From Liquorilactobacillus nagelii DSM 13675 (lineage in GTDB: Bacteria; Bacillota; Bacilli; Lactobacillales; Lactobacillaceae), in assembly GCF_019444005.1 (NCBI RefSeq), contig NZ_CP049304.1:496001-560000 (forward strand): a DNA stretch of 64,000 nucleotides, read 5' to 3'. The position numbers were made by a program, and so were the translations under genes. Shown here in pieces: positions 1 to 9,568 of the stretch. The notes beneath the pieces were generated by a model that was not told the DNA's origin, did not search any database, and saw only the letters and a program-made list of their open reading frames with translations. Each line of letters opens with the position of its first letter. The first letter of the stretch is position 1.

Positions 1-624
1 GTAACAGCAGAATTTAAATATCAAGCTGAATTTGAAGAACTGAAGAGTGCTCCGATTAAAACGATTGAAGTTTCAGCGGCGATTGCTAAACGTTTAAGTG
101 AAAACCCAGCTCCACAAGGAATATTTGCAATCGCAGCGATTTCAAGTGAACCACTGAATATTCCAGCGCAAATTTCTGGGGGCTGGTTACTACTTGATAG
201 TGTACAAGATCCGGGTAACATTGGGACAATGGTTAGGACAGCAGATGCGGCAGGCTTTGCTGGTGTCGTTTTTGGTGAGAAGACAGCCGATTTATTTCAA
301 CCAAAAGTAGTACGGGCAATGCAAGGTAGTCAATTTCATATTAAGCTATTTAAGGGCAGATTAGTAGATTGGATAACTCGATTTAAACAACAGCAGATAC
401 CAGTCTTTGGGACTCAAGTTAGCCCACAAGCTGTAAGTTATCGTCAGATTAAAGCGCAAGCTAATTTGGCTTTGATTATGGGAAATGAAGGAAATGGAAT
501 GACAGATCAGTTGCTAGAAATGACCGATCGAAATCTTTATATTCCTATTTTAGGGCAGGCAGAATCGTTAAATGTGGCAGTGGCGGCCGGAATTTTAATG
601 TTTTATCTTCATCGAGTAGACTAA
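1..624 (+). CDS. TrmH/SpoU-family rRNA 2'-O-methyltransferase (5' partial)
   Basis: The reading frame is open from base 1, so the start lies outside the window; 207 residues are visible. The protein should transfer a methyl group from SAM to a ribose 2'-OH in rRNA. The SPOUT (trefoil-knot) motifs are visible: the LLLDSVQDPGNIGT stretch near base 190-235, an IMGNEGNGM stretch near 475-500 and the closing SLNVAVAAGILMF near 565-605. A TrmH paralogue (ysgA) upstream of pheST is the known order in Bacillus and relatives, and the neighbourhood here matches. The exact rRNA target cannot be assigned. Confidence 0.9.
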   Translation, partial: VTAEFKYQAEFEELKSAPIKTIEVSAAIAKRLSENPAPQGIFAIAAISSEPLNIPAQISGGWLLLDSVQDPGNIGTMVRTADAAGFAGVVFGEKTADLFQPKVVRAMQGSQFHIKLFKGRLVDWITRFKQQQIPVFGTQVSPQAVSYRQIKAQANLALIMGNEGNGMTDQLLEMTDRNLYIPILGQAESLNVAVAAGILMFYLHRVD

Positions 625-726
625 TTCTTAATTTTTTTTAAACTCAGTGGTTAAAATAAGTATTTGACTTGAAAAAAACCAGAATAGTTTTTATGCTAAA
701 GGTAGCTATTAAAAGTGAGGTATTAG

Positions 727-1227
727 ATGAAAAAAAATGAATGGCAACAAGATCAAGAATATTTGAGTTATGTTGGAGAATTGTTGGCTCGTCCAGAAGT
801 TCAGCGGCTTGCTAATTATACGCAGCATTATTTTTCTAATCGGTTGGAACATTCGATTTCTGTATCGTATGATAGCTATCGAATTGCAAAAAGATTTAAA
901 TTGAATGCTCGGGCAACTGCTCGAGCGGGTTTATTGCATGATTTATTTTACTATGATTGGCGGACAACTAAGTTTAGTAGTGGAACTCATGCGTGGATTC
1001 ATCCACGTATTGCGGTCAGAAATGCTGAAAAATTTACTCATTTAAGTAAGCTTGAACGAGATATTATTTTGAAGCATATGTGGGGGGCTACTATTGCTCC
1101 ACCACGCTATTTAGAGGGTTATATTGTTACATTAGTCGATAAGTACGAAGCAACTAGTGAAGTTGGTCATCCGTTGATGTTACGGTACGAAAAACGCTTA
1201 AAGCAACATTTAGGAATGACTAATTAA
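727..1227 (+). CDS. HD-domain hydrolase
   Basis: This 166-residue soluble protein has the metal-binding HD pattern: a His in RLEHSISV, the HD pair in GLLHDLFYYDW, and a later conserved HP in WIHPRIAV. HD proteins are metal-dependent phosphohydrolases, often acting on nucleotides. The substrate here is unknown. It stands between the methyltransferase and a clear terminator, and is preceded by a GTGAGG-type ribosome binding site. Confidence 0.85.
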   Translation: MKKNEWQQDQEYLSYVGELLARPEVQRLANYTQHYFSNRLEHSISVSYDSYRIAKRFKLNARATARAGLLHDLFYYDWRTTKFSSGTHAWIHPRIAVRNAEKFTHLSKLERDIILKHMWGATIAPPRYLEGYIVTLVDKYEATSEVGHPLMLRYEKRLKQHLGMTN

Positions 1228-1243
1228 TTTTATTTGATAGATG

Positions 1244-1277
1244 GATTCGCTTACACATTGGAGCGAATCTTTTTTTA
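1244..1277 (+). terminator. Rho-independent terminator after the HD gene
   Basis: An 8-bp perfect stem (GATTCGCT / AGCGAATC) with a 10-base loop is followed by a run of seven T. It separates the HD gene from the HxlR regulator. Confidence 0.9.
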
Positions 1278-1323
1278 TGTTAAGATGATATAAATCGGTA
1301 TAAAGAGTTGAGGGGGAGCAAAA

Positions 1324-1653
1324 ATGACAACAAACCAATTTAAATTATGTCCTAAATTTGAGAAAACCTTTGGAATTCTTGGGAAAAAATGGAATGGTTT
1401 AATTATTGATGTATTATTAAATGAGGGACCACAAAGATTCAAAGACTTGGCTCTTAAAGTTGAAAAATGTAGCGATCGAGTTTTAGTTGAAAGATTGCGT
1501 GAGTTGCAAGAAGATGGTTTGGTTTTGCGTCAAGTTGCAGCAGACGGACGACCAATTTATCGTTTGACTGCACAAGGTGAAGACTTACGACCGATTATGC
1601 AAGAAATTCATACTTGGGCAGAAAAATGGTTTAGTTTAGCGGATTGCCAGTAA
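1324..1653 (+). CDS. HxlR-family winged-helix transcriptional regulator
   Basis: This 109-residue protein matches the HxlR family in length and layout: an N-terminal Cys in KLCPKFEKTF, then GKKWNGLIIDVLL, RFKDL, and the wing region SDRVLVERLRELQEDGLV. The family responds to redox or electrophile stress and usually controls a neighbouring gene. No obvious target is adjacent, since the next gene is pheS under its own T-box. A GGGGGAG ribosome binding site supports the start. Confidence 0.88.
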   Translation: MTTNQFKLCPKFEKTFGILGKKWNGLIIDVLLNEGPQRFKDLALKVEKCSDRVLVERLRELQEDGLVLRQVAADGRPIYRLTAQGEDLRPIMQEIHTWAEKWFSLADCQ

Positions 1654-1656
1654 GAC

Positions 1657-1685
1657 TTGACGAACTAATTTAAAACGTATAAACT
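1657..1685 (+). promoter_or_regulatory. Candidate promoter of the pheST T-box transcript
   Basis: A TTGACG -35 box at 1657-1662 is followed after 17 bp by TAAACT (1680-1685); an overlapping TATAAA lies at 1678. It sits just after the HxlR stop codon and upstream of the T-box leader. Confidence 0.55.
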
Positions 1686-1689
1686 TATT

Positions 1690-1932
1690 GATTGAAAAAG
1701 CTATGATGGAAACTAGTAGAGCCGGGTGCGGACACAGAGAAAGCTATAATTGCTGAAATTAGCTTGCCGGGATGGTTTGAATTTCACTTCCAGAGTTGCC
1801 AAATAGATGTTTTTGAAAATTAACAAAAATTTGGCCGGTTAAAGCCGTTATTAAGTTGAGTGTTGAAGAAGTTCTTCAAAATTAGGGTGGTATCGCGTGC
1901 CTCGTCCCTTTCAGGGATGAGGCTTTTTTTAT
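1690..1932 (+). promoter_or_regulatory. T-box riboswitch leader controlling pheST
   Basis: The leader carries the conserved T-box sequence AGGGTGGTATCGCG at 1884-1897, followed by a strong terminator (GCCTCGTCCC / GGGATGAGGC, 1899-1923, then seven T). The T-box competes with this terminator when uncharged tRNA binds. The specifier region around 1779-1790 contains a TTC (Phe) triplet, which fits phenylalanyl-tRNA synthetase downstream. Transcription should continue when tRNA-Phe is uncharged. The T-box carries T at one position where the usual consensus has C (GGTATCGCG for GGTACCGCG). Confidence 0.9.
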
Positions 1933-1967
1933 TGCTCAAAGAAAGAAAAGCAGAAAGGAAAGATGAC

Positions 1968-3014
1968 ATGAGTTTACAAGAAAAATTGGCAGAATTAAAG
2001 CGTCAGGCATTGTCTGAAATTGAAAAAACAGAAACACCAGATAAAATTAATGAGATTCGCGTACACTTATTGGGGAAAAAGGGACCAATTACAGAAATTT
2101 TACGGGGTATGCGTGATTTACCTAAAGAGCAACGTCCTGAGGTAGGAAGTTTTGCCAATAAGGTCCGGGATGAAATAACAAATGCAATCAGCGAACAAAA
2201 GGCTAAAGTTGAAACAGCTTTGACGGCAAAGCGCTTGGAAAATGAAGCAATTGATGTTACTTTGCCTGGTGTACCAGTTAAAACCGGTACTCCACATATT
2301 ATCATGCAAGTCATTGACCAAATTGAAAAGCTCTTTTTAGGGATGGGGTATCAGATCGTTGATGGACCTGAGATTGAGGAAGATCATTACAATTTTGAAA
2401 TGATGAACTTACCCAAAGATCATCCTGCTCGGGACATGCAGGATACTTTTTATATTACAGACCAAATCTTAATGCGGACACAAACTTCGCCAGTACAAGC
2501 CCGCACAATGGAAAAACACGATTTTTCGCAAGGGCCATTAAAAATGATTTCACCCGGGAAAGTTTATCGACGTGATACTGATGACGCGACTCATTCTCAT
2601 CAATTTCATCAAGTTGAAGGATTAGTAATTGATAAACAAATTACAATGGCTGATTTGAAGGGAACTTTGGAAAAAATTGCGCAAACCGTTTTTGGTGAAG
2701 AACGTGAAATTCGCTTGCGACCAAGCTATTTTCCATTTACTGAACCATCAGTTGAAGTTGATGTTTCTTGCTTTAAATGTGGTGGAAAGGGCTGCAAAGT
2801 TTGCAAGCAAACTGGTTGGATTGAAGTTTTAGGTGCTGGAATGGTTCATCCAAATGTATTGCAGATGGCTGGAGTTGATCCGGAAGTTTATGGTGGTTTT
2901 GCTTTTGGTTTAGGACCAGATAGATTTGCGATGTTGAAATACGGTGTTGATGATATTCGTGAGTTTTACTTAAATGATGTTCGCTTCTTAGAACAATTTT
3001 CACAGAAGGAGTAA
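1968..3014 (+). CDS. pheS: Phenylalanine--tRNA ligase alpha subunit
   Basis: This 348-residue class II synthetase catalytic subunit charges tRNA-Phe as an alpha2-beta2 heterotetramer with PheT. Visible features are the N-terminal coiled coil, the [12 protein letters not shown] motif 2 region, a cysteine-rich CFKCGGKGC insert and the motif 3 segment [17 protein letters not shown]. The start at 1968 is chosen because AGAAAGGAAAG lies just upstream and the protein then begins MSLQEKL, the usual PheS N terminus. A longer frame from 1860 runs back into the T-box and is not the gene. pheT follows five bases later. Confidence 0.98.
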   Translation: MSLQEKLAELKRQALSEIEKTETPDKINEIRVHLLGKKGPITEILRGMRDLPKEQRPEVGSFANKVRDEITNAISEQKAKVETALTAKRLENEAIDVTLPGVPVKTGTPHIIMQVIDQIEKLFLGMGYQIVDGPEIEEDHYNFEMMNLPKDHPARDMQDTFYITDQILMRTQTSPVQARTMEKHDFSQGPLKMISPGKVYRRDTDDATHSHQFHQVEGLVIDKQITMADLKGTLEKIAQTVFGEEREIRLRPSYFPFTEPSVEVDVSCFKCGGKGCKVCKQTGWIEVLGAGMVHPNVLQMAGVDPEVYGGFAFGLGPDRFAMLKYGVDDIREFYLNDVRFLEQFSQKE

Positions 3015-3019
3015 AGAAA

Positions 3020-5431
3020 ATGAAAGTTTCAACAAAATGGCTTCAAGATTACGTTGATTTAAAAGTTGATCCAGCTCAATTGGCTGAAAAAATTGAACGG
3101 ACAGCAGTTGAAGTTGATGAAGAGTATCGACTTGCAGATGGTTTAAAGAAAATCGTTGTTGGTTATGTTAAAAGCAAACGGCCACATCCAGACTCAGATC
3201 ACCTGAATATTTGCCAAGTCGATATTGGTCAAAAGGATTTGCTGCAAATTGTTTGTGGCGCTCCTAATTTAGCAGCTGATAAGAAAGTTATTGTAGCGCT
3301 GCCCGGAGCAAGAATTGCTGGTAATGTAAAAATCAAACGAAGCAAAATGCGTGGCGAAGTTTCTGAAGGTATGATTTGTTCGTTGCAAGAAATTGGTTTT
3401 GCTGATGGAGTTGTCCCTAAAAAATTTGCAGATGGAATTTATTTTTTACCAGCTGATGCCAAGCTAGGAGAAACGGTGTTTAGTTATTTGGGTATGGATG
3501 AATCGATTATTGACCTGGATGTAACGCCAAATCGAGCAGATATGTTAAGCATGCGTGGGACAGCAACGGAACTAGCTGCTATTTATGATAAACAAACACA
3601 TTTTACTCATCCTCAAATCGTTGAAGAGGCACCTGAAAAAACTGCTGACTTGTTGCAAGTAACGGTTGATTCGAAATTAGCACCAACTTATCTAGTTAGA
3701 ATTATTAAAAATGTTACGTTAAAAGCTAGTCCACTCTGGTTGCAAAAAAGATTGTGGAATGCTGGTGTTCGTCCGATTAATAATGTAGTTGATGTTACTA
3801 ATTATATTTTGTTAGATTATGGTCAACCGCTGCATTCTTTTGATTATGATCAAATTGCTGGTCAGCAATTGACTGTCAGGTTGGCAGAACCAAACGAAAA
3901 GCTCCAGACTTTAGATGAACAAGAACGTCAATTACGTCCGGGAAAAGATATTGTAATTGCGGACACTCAGGGGGCTGTTGCTCTAGCCGGAACAATGGGG
4001 GGCTTGCGGACAGCTGTTTCTGATCAAACGACAACAATTGCACTTGAAGCGGCAGTTTTTGATTCAACACGAGTGCGGCAAACAGCTCGTCGCCACAATC
4101 TTCATAGTGAAGCTTCAATGCGTTTTGAACGCGGAATTAATCAAAGTACTGTTGCTGAGGCTTTGGATGCGGCAGCGATGTTAATTGCAAAACTAGGAGA
4201 TGGTCAGTTAACTAAAGAAATTTTAACTGCTTCGTTGACTGAACCTGAGCCTGTCACTGTTATTACGTCTTTAGGCAAAATTAATCATGTTTTAGGAACA
4301 ACCTTGTCAGTCACAACTGTTAAAGATATATTCAAGCGATTAGGGTTTGAGGTTTCAACTTCTGCGACTGATTTTACAGTTGTAATTCCACCTAGTCGAT
4401 GGGATATTAGCATTCCAGCTGATTTAATTGAAGAAGTTGCGCGAATTTATGGTTACGATAATTTACCCGCAACATTACCGACGAGTGTTTTAGTTCCAGG
4501 GCACTATACCTATCGTCAACGTATAATCCGACAAACTTGTCAGTTGCTAGAAAGTGCAGGCTTAGATCAAGCGATTTCATATGGCCTGACTAATAAGGTG
4601 AAAGCTAGTCGCTTTATGTTGGAACCTTCAGCTGCTACTGAATTGAACTTTCCAATGAGTTCAGATCGAACTACAGCGCGCATGAATTTGATCAGCGGGT
4701 TATTAGATGATGTTGCTTATAATGTGGCCCGTAAAGTTGAAAATGTTGCTCTATATGAAGAAGGTAGAGTTTTTTATCGTCAAGCAGATCAGACTCGGCC
4801 GCGTGAAGTTGAACATGTTGCGGGTGCCTTAACAGGTGAATTTGCATTAGGAAACTGGCATGAATCAAGTAGTAAAGTTGATTTCTTTGTAACGAAAGGA
4901 ATTGTTGAATTTTTATTAAAAAGTTTAGGAATTGAAAAAGTTCGTTTTATAAAAGCTGTTGAGCATGATGATATGCATCCAGGTCGAACTGCAGACATTT
5001 ACTTGGGCGAACAATTTATCGGTTTTGTTGGTGAAGTTCATCCAACAATTTGCGAAGAATATGGTATTAAACGGACATACGTTTTTGAAATTGATTTGCA
5101 ACAAGTCATTGAGACTCCAAAACACGAAGAACGTTATCAACCAATTTCTAAGTACCCTGCTATTACTCGAGATGTTGCCTTGGCGGTTGATCAAAGTGTT
5201 GAAAATGCTGAAATTACAAATTGTTTCTATGACCATGGTGGAAAGTACTTACAGTCTGTTCAATTATTCGATGTTTATCAAGGCAGCAAATTGTCCAGCA
5301 ATAAAAAATCTTTGGCCTATAAATTGACATATCAAGCGCAAGATACTACCTTGTCAGATGAGCAAGTTAATTTAGACTTTGAACGAGTATTGCAAAGAGT
5401 AGAAGAAAAATTTGCAGCAGTTGTTCGTTAG
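3020..5431 (+). CDS. pheT: Phenylalanine--tRNA ligase beta subunit
   Basis: The 803-residue partner of PheS has the expected order: EMAP/tRNA-binding OB fold (about residues 40-150), B3/B4 editing domain (about 210-380), B5 domain (about 410-480), a class II-like core, and the C-terminal FDX-ACB anticodon-binding domain (about 710-803). It is co-transcribed with pheS under T-box control. The length is normal and no defect is visible. Confidence 0.98.
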   Translation: MKVSTKWLQDYVDLKVDPAQLAEKIERTAVEVDEEYRLADGLKKIVVGYVKSKRPHPDSDHLNICQVDIGQKDLLQIVCGAPNLAADKKVIVALPGARIAGNVKIKRSKMRGEVSEGMICSLQEIGFADGVVPKKFADGIYFLPADAKLGETVFSYLGMDESIIDLDVTPNRADMLSMRGTATELAAIYDKQTHFTHPQIVEEAPEKTADLLQVTVDSKLAPTYLVRIIKNVTLKASPLWLQKRLWNAGVRPINNVVDVTNYILLDYGQPLHSFDYDQIAGQQLTVRLAEPNEKLQTLDEQERQLRPGKDIVIADTQGAVALAGTMGGLRTAVSDQTTTIALEAAVFDSTRVRQTARRHNLHSEASMRFERGINQSTVAEALDAAAMLIAKLGDGQLTKEILTASLTEPEPVTVITSLGKINHVLGTTLSVTTVKDIFKRLGFEVSTSATDFTVVIPPSRWDISIPADLIEEVARIYGYDNLPATLPTSVLVPGHYTYRQRIIRQTCQLLESAGLDQAISYGLTNKVKASRFMLEPSAATELNFPMSSDRTTARMNLISGLLDDVAYNVARKVENVALYEEGRVFYRQADQTRPREVEHVAGALTGEFALGNWHESSSKVDFFVTKGIVEFLLKSLGIEKVRFIKAVEHDDMHPGRTADIYLGEQFIGFVGEVHPTICEEYGIKRTYVFEIDLQQVIETPKHEERYQPISKYPAITRDVALAVDQSVENAEITNCFYDHGGKYLQSVQLFDVYQGSKLSSNKKSLAYKLTYQAQDTTLSDEQVNLDFERVLQRVEEKFAAVVR

Positions 5432-5639
5432 TTGAATAATTTCATTAATTTGAGAATTAAATTTTCATATTTTTAATGATAATTAGTAGTTTAAGCGTAA
5501 GGAAACTTATTTTTCCAAAATTAATGTTAGTAGATTTTTTAATACTAAAAGTAGGGGTGCGACTAACTGTTGCAGCCCTATTTGATAGTATGAAGAGAAG
5601 ATTTAGGCAAATCTTAATGCAAATTAAGGAATTATTTTG

Positions 5640-5645
5640 TATAAT
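5640..5645 (+). promoter_or_regulatory. -10 box for the mltG transcript
   Basis: A perfect TATAAT lies 41 bases upstream of the mltG start, in the 254-bp gap after pheT. The -35 region is weak. An imperfect stem at about 5554-5583 (TAGGG..TGC / GCA..CCCTA) may terminate pheST. I see nothing else in the gap. Confidence 0.5.
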
Positions 5646-5685
5646 ATAAAAGATAGCGTTTAACAAGCGGAGATGGAGTGATAAA

Positions 5686-6819
5686 TTGAAGTTAAAATTC
5701 AAAAAAAATACCGTAGCTGATGGTAAGAAGACATCAGCTACCAGTCCGTTAGCTAAACGGATTGTTGTTGGAATCATTGGACTAATTGTGATTTTAATTG
5801 CAGTTATTGGATTTCAGGCATATCATTTTTTCAATCAAGCGATGAAGCCGTTGGATCCTAAAAGTGAAAAGATTACTGAAATAAAGATTCCAATTGGCAG
5901 TACCAACAAACAAATTGGAAATATTCTAGAGGATAAAAAAATTATTAAAAGCGGCTTTGTTTTTGATTATTATGTAAAGAAACATAATTTAGGTCAATTT
6001 AAAGCTGGTTATTACGAATTGAAGCCGTCAATGACACTGAAAACAATTGCAAAAAAGCTTGAAAAGGGTGGGGCAAGTCAGTCAATTAAATCAGGCAAGG
6101 TGTTAGTTCGCGAGGGAGTAACAGCGGATCAAATTGGGGATGTAATTCAAAAAAGGACAAAATATTCAAAAGCTAGTTTTTTGAAATTGCTCAACAATCA
6201 GCAATTCATTAATAAGTTGGCAAAAAAATATCCAGAATTGCTTAGCTCTGCGGTACAAGCTAAAAATGTTCGCTATCGCTTAGAAGGTTATCTATATCCT
6301 GCAACTTATTACCTGAATAAAAATGAAAGTTTAAAACAATTGATTGAGGAAATGGTTGTTAAAAGCAATCAAATGTTGACACCTTATTACGATCAAATTA
6401 AGAAGAAAAATTGGACGGTTCAAAAAGTTTTAACATTAGCTTCTTTGGTTGAAAGAGAAGGAGTAACCGCTAACGACCGTTATCGAATAGCTGGAGTATT
6501 TGAGAATCGACTGGATGCAGGTATGATGATTCAATCAGATATCTCGGTTTTATATGCGTTGGGCAAACATAAGACTAGTGTTTCTTATAAAGACTTGAAG
6601 GTTAACTCGCCATATAATTTATATCGCCATCAAGGAGTTGGACCGGGACCATTCAATAATCCAAGTATTGAATCAGTTAATGCGGTATTAAACCCAACTG
6701 ACCGTGATCAGCATTATCTGTATTTCATTGCTAATATGAAAACAGGGAAAGTTTATTATTCAAAGACGTATGCCGAGCACCAAGAATTGACCCAAAAATT
6801 AGAGAAACAAAACAATTAA
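5686..6819 (+). CDS. mltG: Endolytic murein transglycosylase MltG
   Basis: MltG (YceG family) is a membrane-anchored enzyme that cleaves nascent glycan strands and sets chain length. The 377-residue protein has a basic cytoplasmic N terminus, one membrane segment at about residues 25-47, and the catalytic domain with the SLVEREG stretch holding the catalytic Glu and the later VGPGPFNNPS and SDISVLYALG motifs. The start is TTG, supported by GGAGATGGAG upstream; no ATG fits as well. Confidence 0.95.
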   Translation: MKLKFKKNTVADGKKTSATSPLAKRIVVGIIGLIVILIAVIGFQAYHFFNQAMKPLDPKSEKITEIKIPIGSTNKQIGNILEDKKIIKSGFVFDYYVKKHNLGQFKAGYYELKPSMTLKTIAKKLEKGGASQSIKSGKVLVREGVTADQIGDVIQKRTKYSKASFLKLLNNQQFINKLAKKYPELLSSAVQAKNVRYRLEGYLYPATYYLNKNESLKQLIEEMVVKSNQMLTPYYDQIKKKNWTVQKVLTLASLVEREGVTANDRYRIAGVFENRLDAGMMIQSDISVLYALGKHKTSVSYKDLKVNSPYNLYRHQGVGPGPFNNPSIESVNAVLNPTDRDQHYLYFIANMKTGKVYYSKTYAEHQELTQKLEKQNN

Positions 6820-6856
6820 AACTGATATTAATATTCAATTGTAAGGAGCAGTTTAA

Positions 6857-7519
6857 ATGGTAGCTAAGGCAAGAAAACCACCGGTAATTATTGGTGTGAC
6901 TGGTGGTTCAGGTAGCGGCAAAACAACAGTTAGTCAAGCAGTTTTTAATCAGTTAGCTGGACATTCGGTATTAATGCTGCAAGAAGATTCATACTATAAT
7001 GATCAGGCTGGCTTAACGATGGAGCAACGATTGCAAGTTAATTATGATCATCCAAATGCTTTTGATACACCACTTTTAATAAAACAGTTAAGCCGTCTAC
7101 TAGACTGGAAATCGGTTCAAGTGCCAGTCTATGATTACACGGCTCACACCCGCAGTAAACAAGTTAGGGTAGTTGAGCCACAAGAAGTAATCATTGTTGA
7201 GGGGATTTTAGTTTTAAATGATCCCCAACTCAGAGATTTAATGGATATAAAAATTTTTGTAGACACGGATGATGATATCCGGATCATTCGACGAATTCAG
7301 CGTGATATCCAAGAACGCGGGCGTTCACTTGATTCTGTTATTAACCAATACTTGGGCACGGTTAAACCAATGTATCATCAATTTATTGAACCCACCAAAC
7401 GTTATGCTGACGTGATTGTTCCCGAGGGGGGCGAAAATACTGTTGCAATTGATTTGTTAGTTACTAAAGTACGAGATGTGTTGCGCCGTAACCATCAACA
7501 AATCGAAAATGAAATTTAA
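6857..7519 (+). CDS. udk: Uridine kinase
   Basis: This enzyme phosphorylates uridine and cytidine in pyrimidine salvage. The P-loop GGSGSGKTT sits near residues 16-24, followed by [15 protein letters not shown] and the EGILVL and [12 protein letters not shown] motifs of the family. The length of 220 residues is slightly above the usual 205-215. It lies between mltG and greA, the common order in lactobacilli. Confidence 0.96.
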   Translation: MVAKARKPPVIIGVTGGSGSGKTTVSQAVFNQLAGHSVLMLQEDSYYNDQAGLTMEQRLQVNYDHPNAFDTPLLIKQLSRLLDWKSVQVPVYDYTAHTRSKQVRVVEPQEVIIVEGILVLNDPQLRDLMDIKIFVDTDDDIRIIRRIQRDIQERGRSLDSVINQYLGTVKPMYHQFIEPTKRYADVIVPEGGENTVAIDLLVTKVRDVLRRNHQQIENEI

Positions 7520-7532
7520 GGAGCGAATATAA

Positions 7533-8009
7533 ATGGCTGAAGAAAAAACTTATCCAATGACTATAGAAGGCAAAAAAAAATTAGAAGATGAATTGGAAAC
7601 TTTAAAAACGTCAACACGAGCAGAGGTTATTAAAAGAATTAAAATTGCCCGGAGTTTTGGTGATTTATCGGAAAACTCAGAGTATGAGTCAGCTAAAAAT
7701 GAGCAATCATTTGTTGAAGGTCGGATTAAAACTATTGAGCAAATGTTAAATCACGCGGAAATTATTGATAACGATAATATTGCCGCTGATGAAATTGCTG
7801 TTGGAAAGACGATTACTTTTAAAGAATTGCCTGATGAGGAGCCAGAAACTTACACAATTGTTGGAGCGGCTGAGGCAGATCCGTTTGCTGGTAAGATCTC
7901 TAATGAATCACCAATTGCAAAAGGGCTGGTTGGTCATCATTTAGGTGAAAATGTAACAATTGAGACACCAGGCGGGGATATGAACGTTAAAATTATCGAA
8001 GTAAAATAG
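7533..8009 (+). CDS. greA: Transcription elongation factor GreA
   Basis: The 158-residue protein has the GreA layout: an N-terminal antiparallel coiled coil (residues 1-75, with the acidic tip in the [17 protein letters not shown] region) and a C-terminal FKBP-like domain with [14 protein letters not shown]. It rescues backtracked RNA polymerase by stimulating transcript cleavage. It starts 13 bases after udk with a GGAG ribosome binding site. Confidence 0.97.
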   Translation: MAEEKTYPMTIEGKKKLEDELETLKTSTRAEVIKRIKIARSFGDLSENSEYESAKNEQSFVEGRIKTIEQMLNHAEIIDNDNIAADEIAVGKTITFKELPDEEPETYTIVGAAEADPFAGKISNESPIAKGLVGHHLGENVTIETPGGDMNVKIIEVK

Positions 8010-8021
8010 TAGTAATCTTTT

Positions 8022-8053
8022 AACTGGTCGGCTTAGTCGTTCCAGTTTTTCTT
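8022..8053 (+). terminator. Terminator after greA
   Basis: A short stem AACTGG / CCAGTT with a 14-base loop runs into TTTTTCTTT. It closes the mltG-udk-greA group. Confidence 0.7.
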
Positions 8054-8089
8054 TAATAACTATGATTTGGTTCAATTTTGGAGGTAAAA

Positions 8090-8533
8090 TTGAAAAAGTT
8101 TTTAATGGCTGGGATGGTTTTAGGAATTGGTTGTGGCTTTTTGAATGCTTTTAAATCAAGGCCGCAAAACTGGTCAGCTTCTGGGATGAAATCGAAAGTT
8201 AAGACAAGAACAGCATTGGTTGAAAATGTTGTAAAAAAAGAGACTGAATTAAAATCAACGGTTCAAAAAAATCAGATGAATTTGCAAAAGCAGTTCCAAG
8301 AAGAAGTTAATCCTGAAAAAATGAAAATTAGATCTGATGAGCAAGCAATTGATTGGGTTATTTGTCATTTTGGAGATAATCATGGTGATTGGAAATGGAA
8401 TTGTCTCTGGCAAGATGAACAGAAATTCTTTATCAAAGCAACTTCCCAGCAGCAACTTGCTTTGGGGGCAATGTCTGGGACAGCTATGAGTGTGTTAGTG
8501 AAAAGTGACGGAAAAATGGAATGGAACTTTTGA
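8090..8533 (+). CDS. Small membrane-anchored or exported protein of unknown function
   Basis: This is a 147-residue protein with a basic start and a hydrophobic stretch (FLMAGMVLGIGCGFLNAF) that reads as an uncleaved signal anchor, then a Lys/Glu/Gln-rich linker and a compact C-terminal domain rich in Trp (about residues 85-147). The TTG at 8090 is chosen because GGAGG stands 5 bases upstream; the earlier in-frame TTG at 8078 overlaps that site. I do not recognise the family. Confidence 0.75.
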   Translation: MKKFLMAGMVLGIGCGFLNAFKSRPQNWSASGMKSKVKTRTALVENVVKKETELKSTVQKNQMNLQKQFQEEVNPEKMKIRSDEQAIDWVICHFGDNHGDWKWNCLWQDEQKFFIKATSQQQLALGAMSGTAMSVLVKSDGKMEWNF

Positions 8534-8556
8534 GATTTGAAAGTGGGGTATTGTAA

Positions 8557-9309
8557 GTGACTGAAACTACGACTATTAATCATCAATTAAATCATCGGAC
8601 AATCCGCTCTTTTAAGCAAAAAAAATTGACTCAAGAACAATTGAAGCTACTTGAAGAGGTAGTTAATCAAACGCCAACCAGTATGTTTATGCAGCAGCGC
8701 AGTGTGTTGCACTTAACTGACCCGGTCAAATGTTCTAAAGTTCAAAAGATTTCTGGTCAACCATATGTTGGAGCATCTGGAGATTTGTTTATTTTTATAG
8801 TTGATCTTTATCGTAATCAACAAATTCGTCAGGAAGCAGGTTTAGATGATGGAAGGCTGCATTCTACGGATATATTTTTGCAAGGTGTTGAGGACACTGT
8901 ATTAGCAGTGCAAAATTTTGTAACTGCTGCGGAAAGTATGAAACTTGGCACGGTTATCTTAGGTAGTATTAATAATGATCCAGCTAAATTAATTCAGGTT
9001 CTGCAGTTACCACGACTGACCTTTCCAATTTTAGGAGTTCAGGTTGGTGTGGCTAATCAACAACCACAACTTAAACCGCGATTGCCGCTGAATTTAAACT
9101 TCTTTGAGAATGAATATCCTACAAGACAGAAAAACTCTGATTTGCTTGACTATGACAAAATTGTTGAAACGTATTATGATCTTCGTCAAGCAAATCGGCG
9201 AATCGATTCATTCACTAATCAGGTTTGTTCTGCTAAATTAGGTAATAAAATTACTCAGCGTGATCAACTGCAACGAGTATTGCATGCACAGGGCTTATGC
9301 CTTAAATAA
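8557..9309 (+). CDS. NfsA-type NAD(P)H-dependent flavin nitroreductase
   Basis: The 250-residue protein has the nitroreductase fold features: HRTIRSFKQKKL at the N terminus (phosphate-binding Arg), SVLHLTD, QNFVTAAESMKLGTVILGSI in the FMN-binding core, and the LPILGVQVG-like strand. The family reduces nitro compounds or quinones with FMN. The GTG start has a GTGGGG site upstream. It is the last chromosomal gene before the tRNA used as the phage attachment site. Confidence 0.9.
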   Translation: MTETTTINHQLNHRTIRSFKQKKLTQEQLKLLEEVVNQTPTSMFMQQRSVLHLTDPVKCSKVQKISGQPYVGASGDLFIFIVDLYRNQQIRQEAGLDDGRLHSTDIFLQGVEDTVLAVQNFVTAAESMKLGTVILGSINNDPAKLIQVLQLPRLTFPILGVQVGVANQQPQLKPRLPLNLNFFENEYPTRQKNSDLLDYDKIVETYYDLRQANRRIDSFTNQVCSAKLGNKITQRDQLQRVLHAQGLCLK

Positions 9310-9371
9310 TTTCTCGGCAACAATTGCAATTTTATTTTATTTTTGGTAAAATAATAAGCGTTGTTGAGTTT

Positions 9372-9459
9372 GGAGAGTTGGCAGAGTGGTAATGCACCGG
9401 ACTCGAAATCCGGCGAACCGGCTAATACCGGCGCGCAGGTTCAAATCCTGTACTCTCCT
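9372..9459 (+). tRNA. tRNA-Ser(CGA)
   Basis: A cloverleaf can be drawn by hand: acceptor stem GGAGAGT / ACTCTCC, D arm GCA..TGC, anticodon stem CCGGA / TCCGG with loop CTCGAAA (anticodon CGA), a long variable arm CCGG / CCGG typical of class II tRNAs, and T loop TTCAAAT. The CCA end is not encoded. The base at the discriminator position is T, where bacterial tRNA-Ser normally has G. Prophage 1 is inserted at its 3' end and the tRNA remains intact. Confidence 0.95.
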
Positions 9460-9460
9460 T
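9447..9460 (+). other. attL of prophage 1 (tRNA-Ser 3' end)
   Basis: CCTGTACTCTCCTT is shared exactly with 49146-49159 and covers the T-stem, acceptor 3' strand and two bases beyond. The homology ends at 9461 (A versus T), as expected at a crossover core. Confidence 0.9.
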
Positions 9461-9484
9461 ATCATTCCGTTTTAGATAGTTTTA

Positions 9485-9519
9485 GGGCGTCGCATTCCAT
9501 TGATGTGGCGTTTTTATTT
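9485..9519 (+). terminator. Terminator downstream of tRNA-Ser, inside prophage 1
   Basis: The stem CGTCGCA / TGTGGCG (with two G-U pairs) and its nine-base loop are followed by TTTTTATTTT. It terminates the tRNA transcript now that the phage has displaced the native downstream sequence. Confidence 0.75.
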
Positions 9520-9568
9520 TGCGATTTTAGTCTAAAACCTACTGAAAAGGATAGAAATGGAATCTAAA

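Noticed and set aside
1860..1967. Longer PheS start reaching into the T-box
   Set aside because: The extra residues overlap the T-box and terminator and do not resemble PheS; the ATG at 1968 has a good ribosome binding site.
9361..9567. Reading frame across the tRNA-Ser gene
   Set aside because: It is a chance frame; the tRNA explains the sequence, and there is no protein-like composition.
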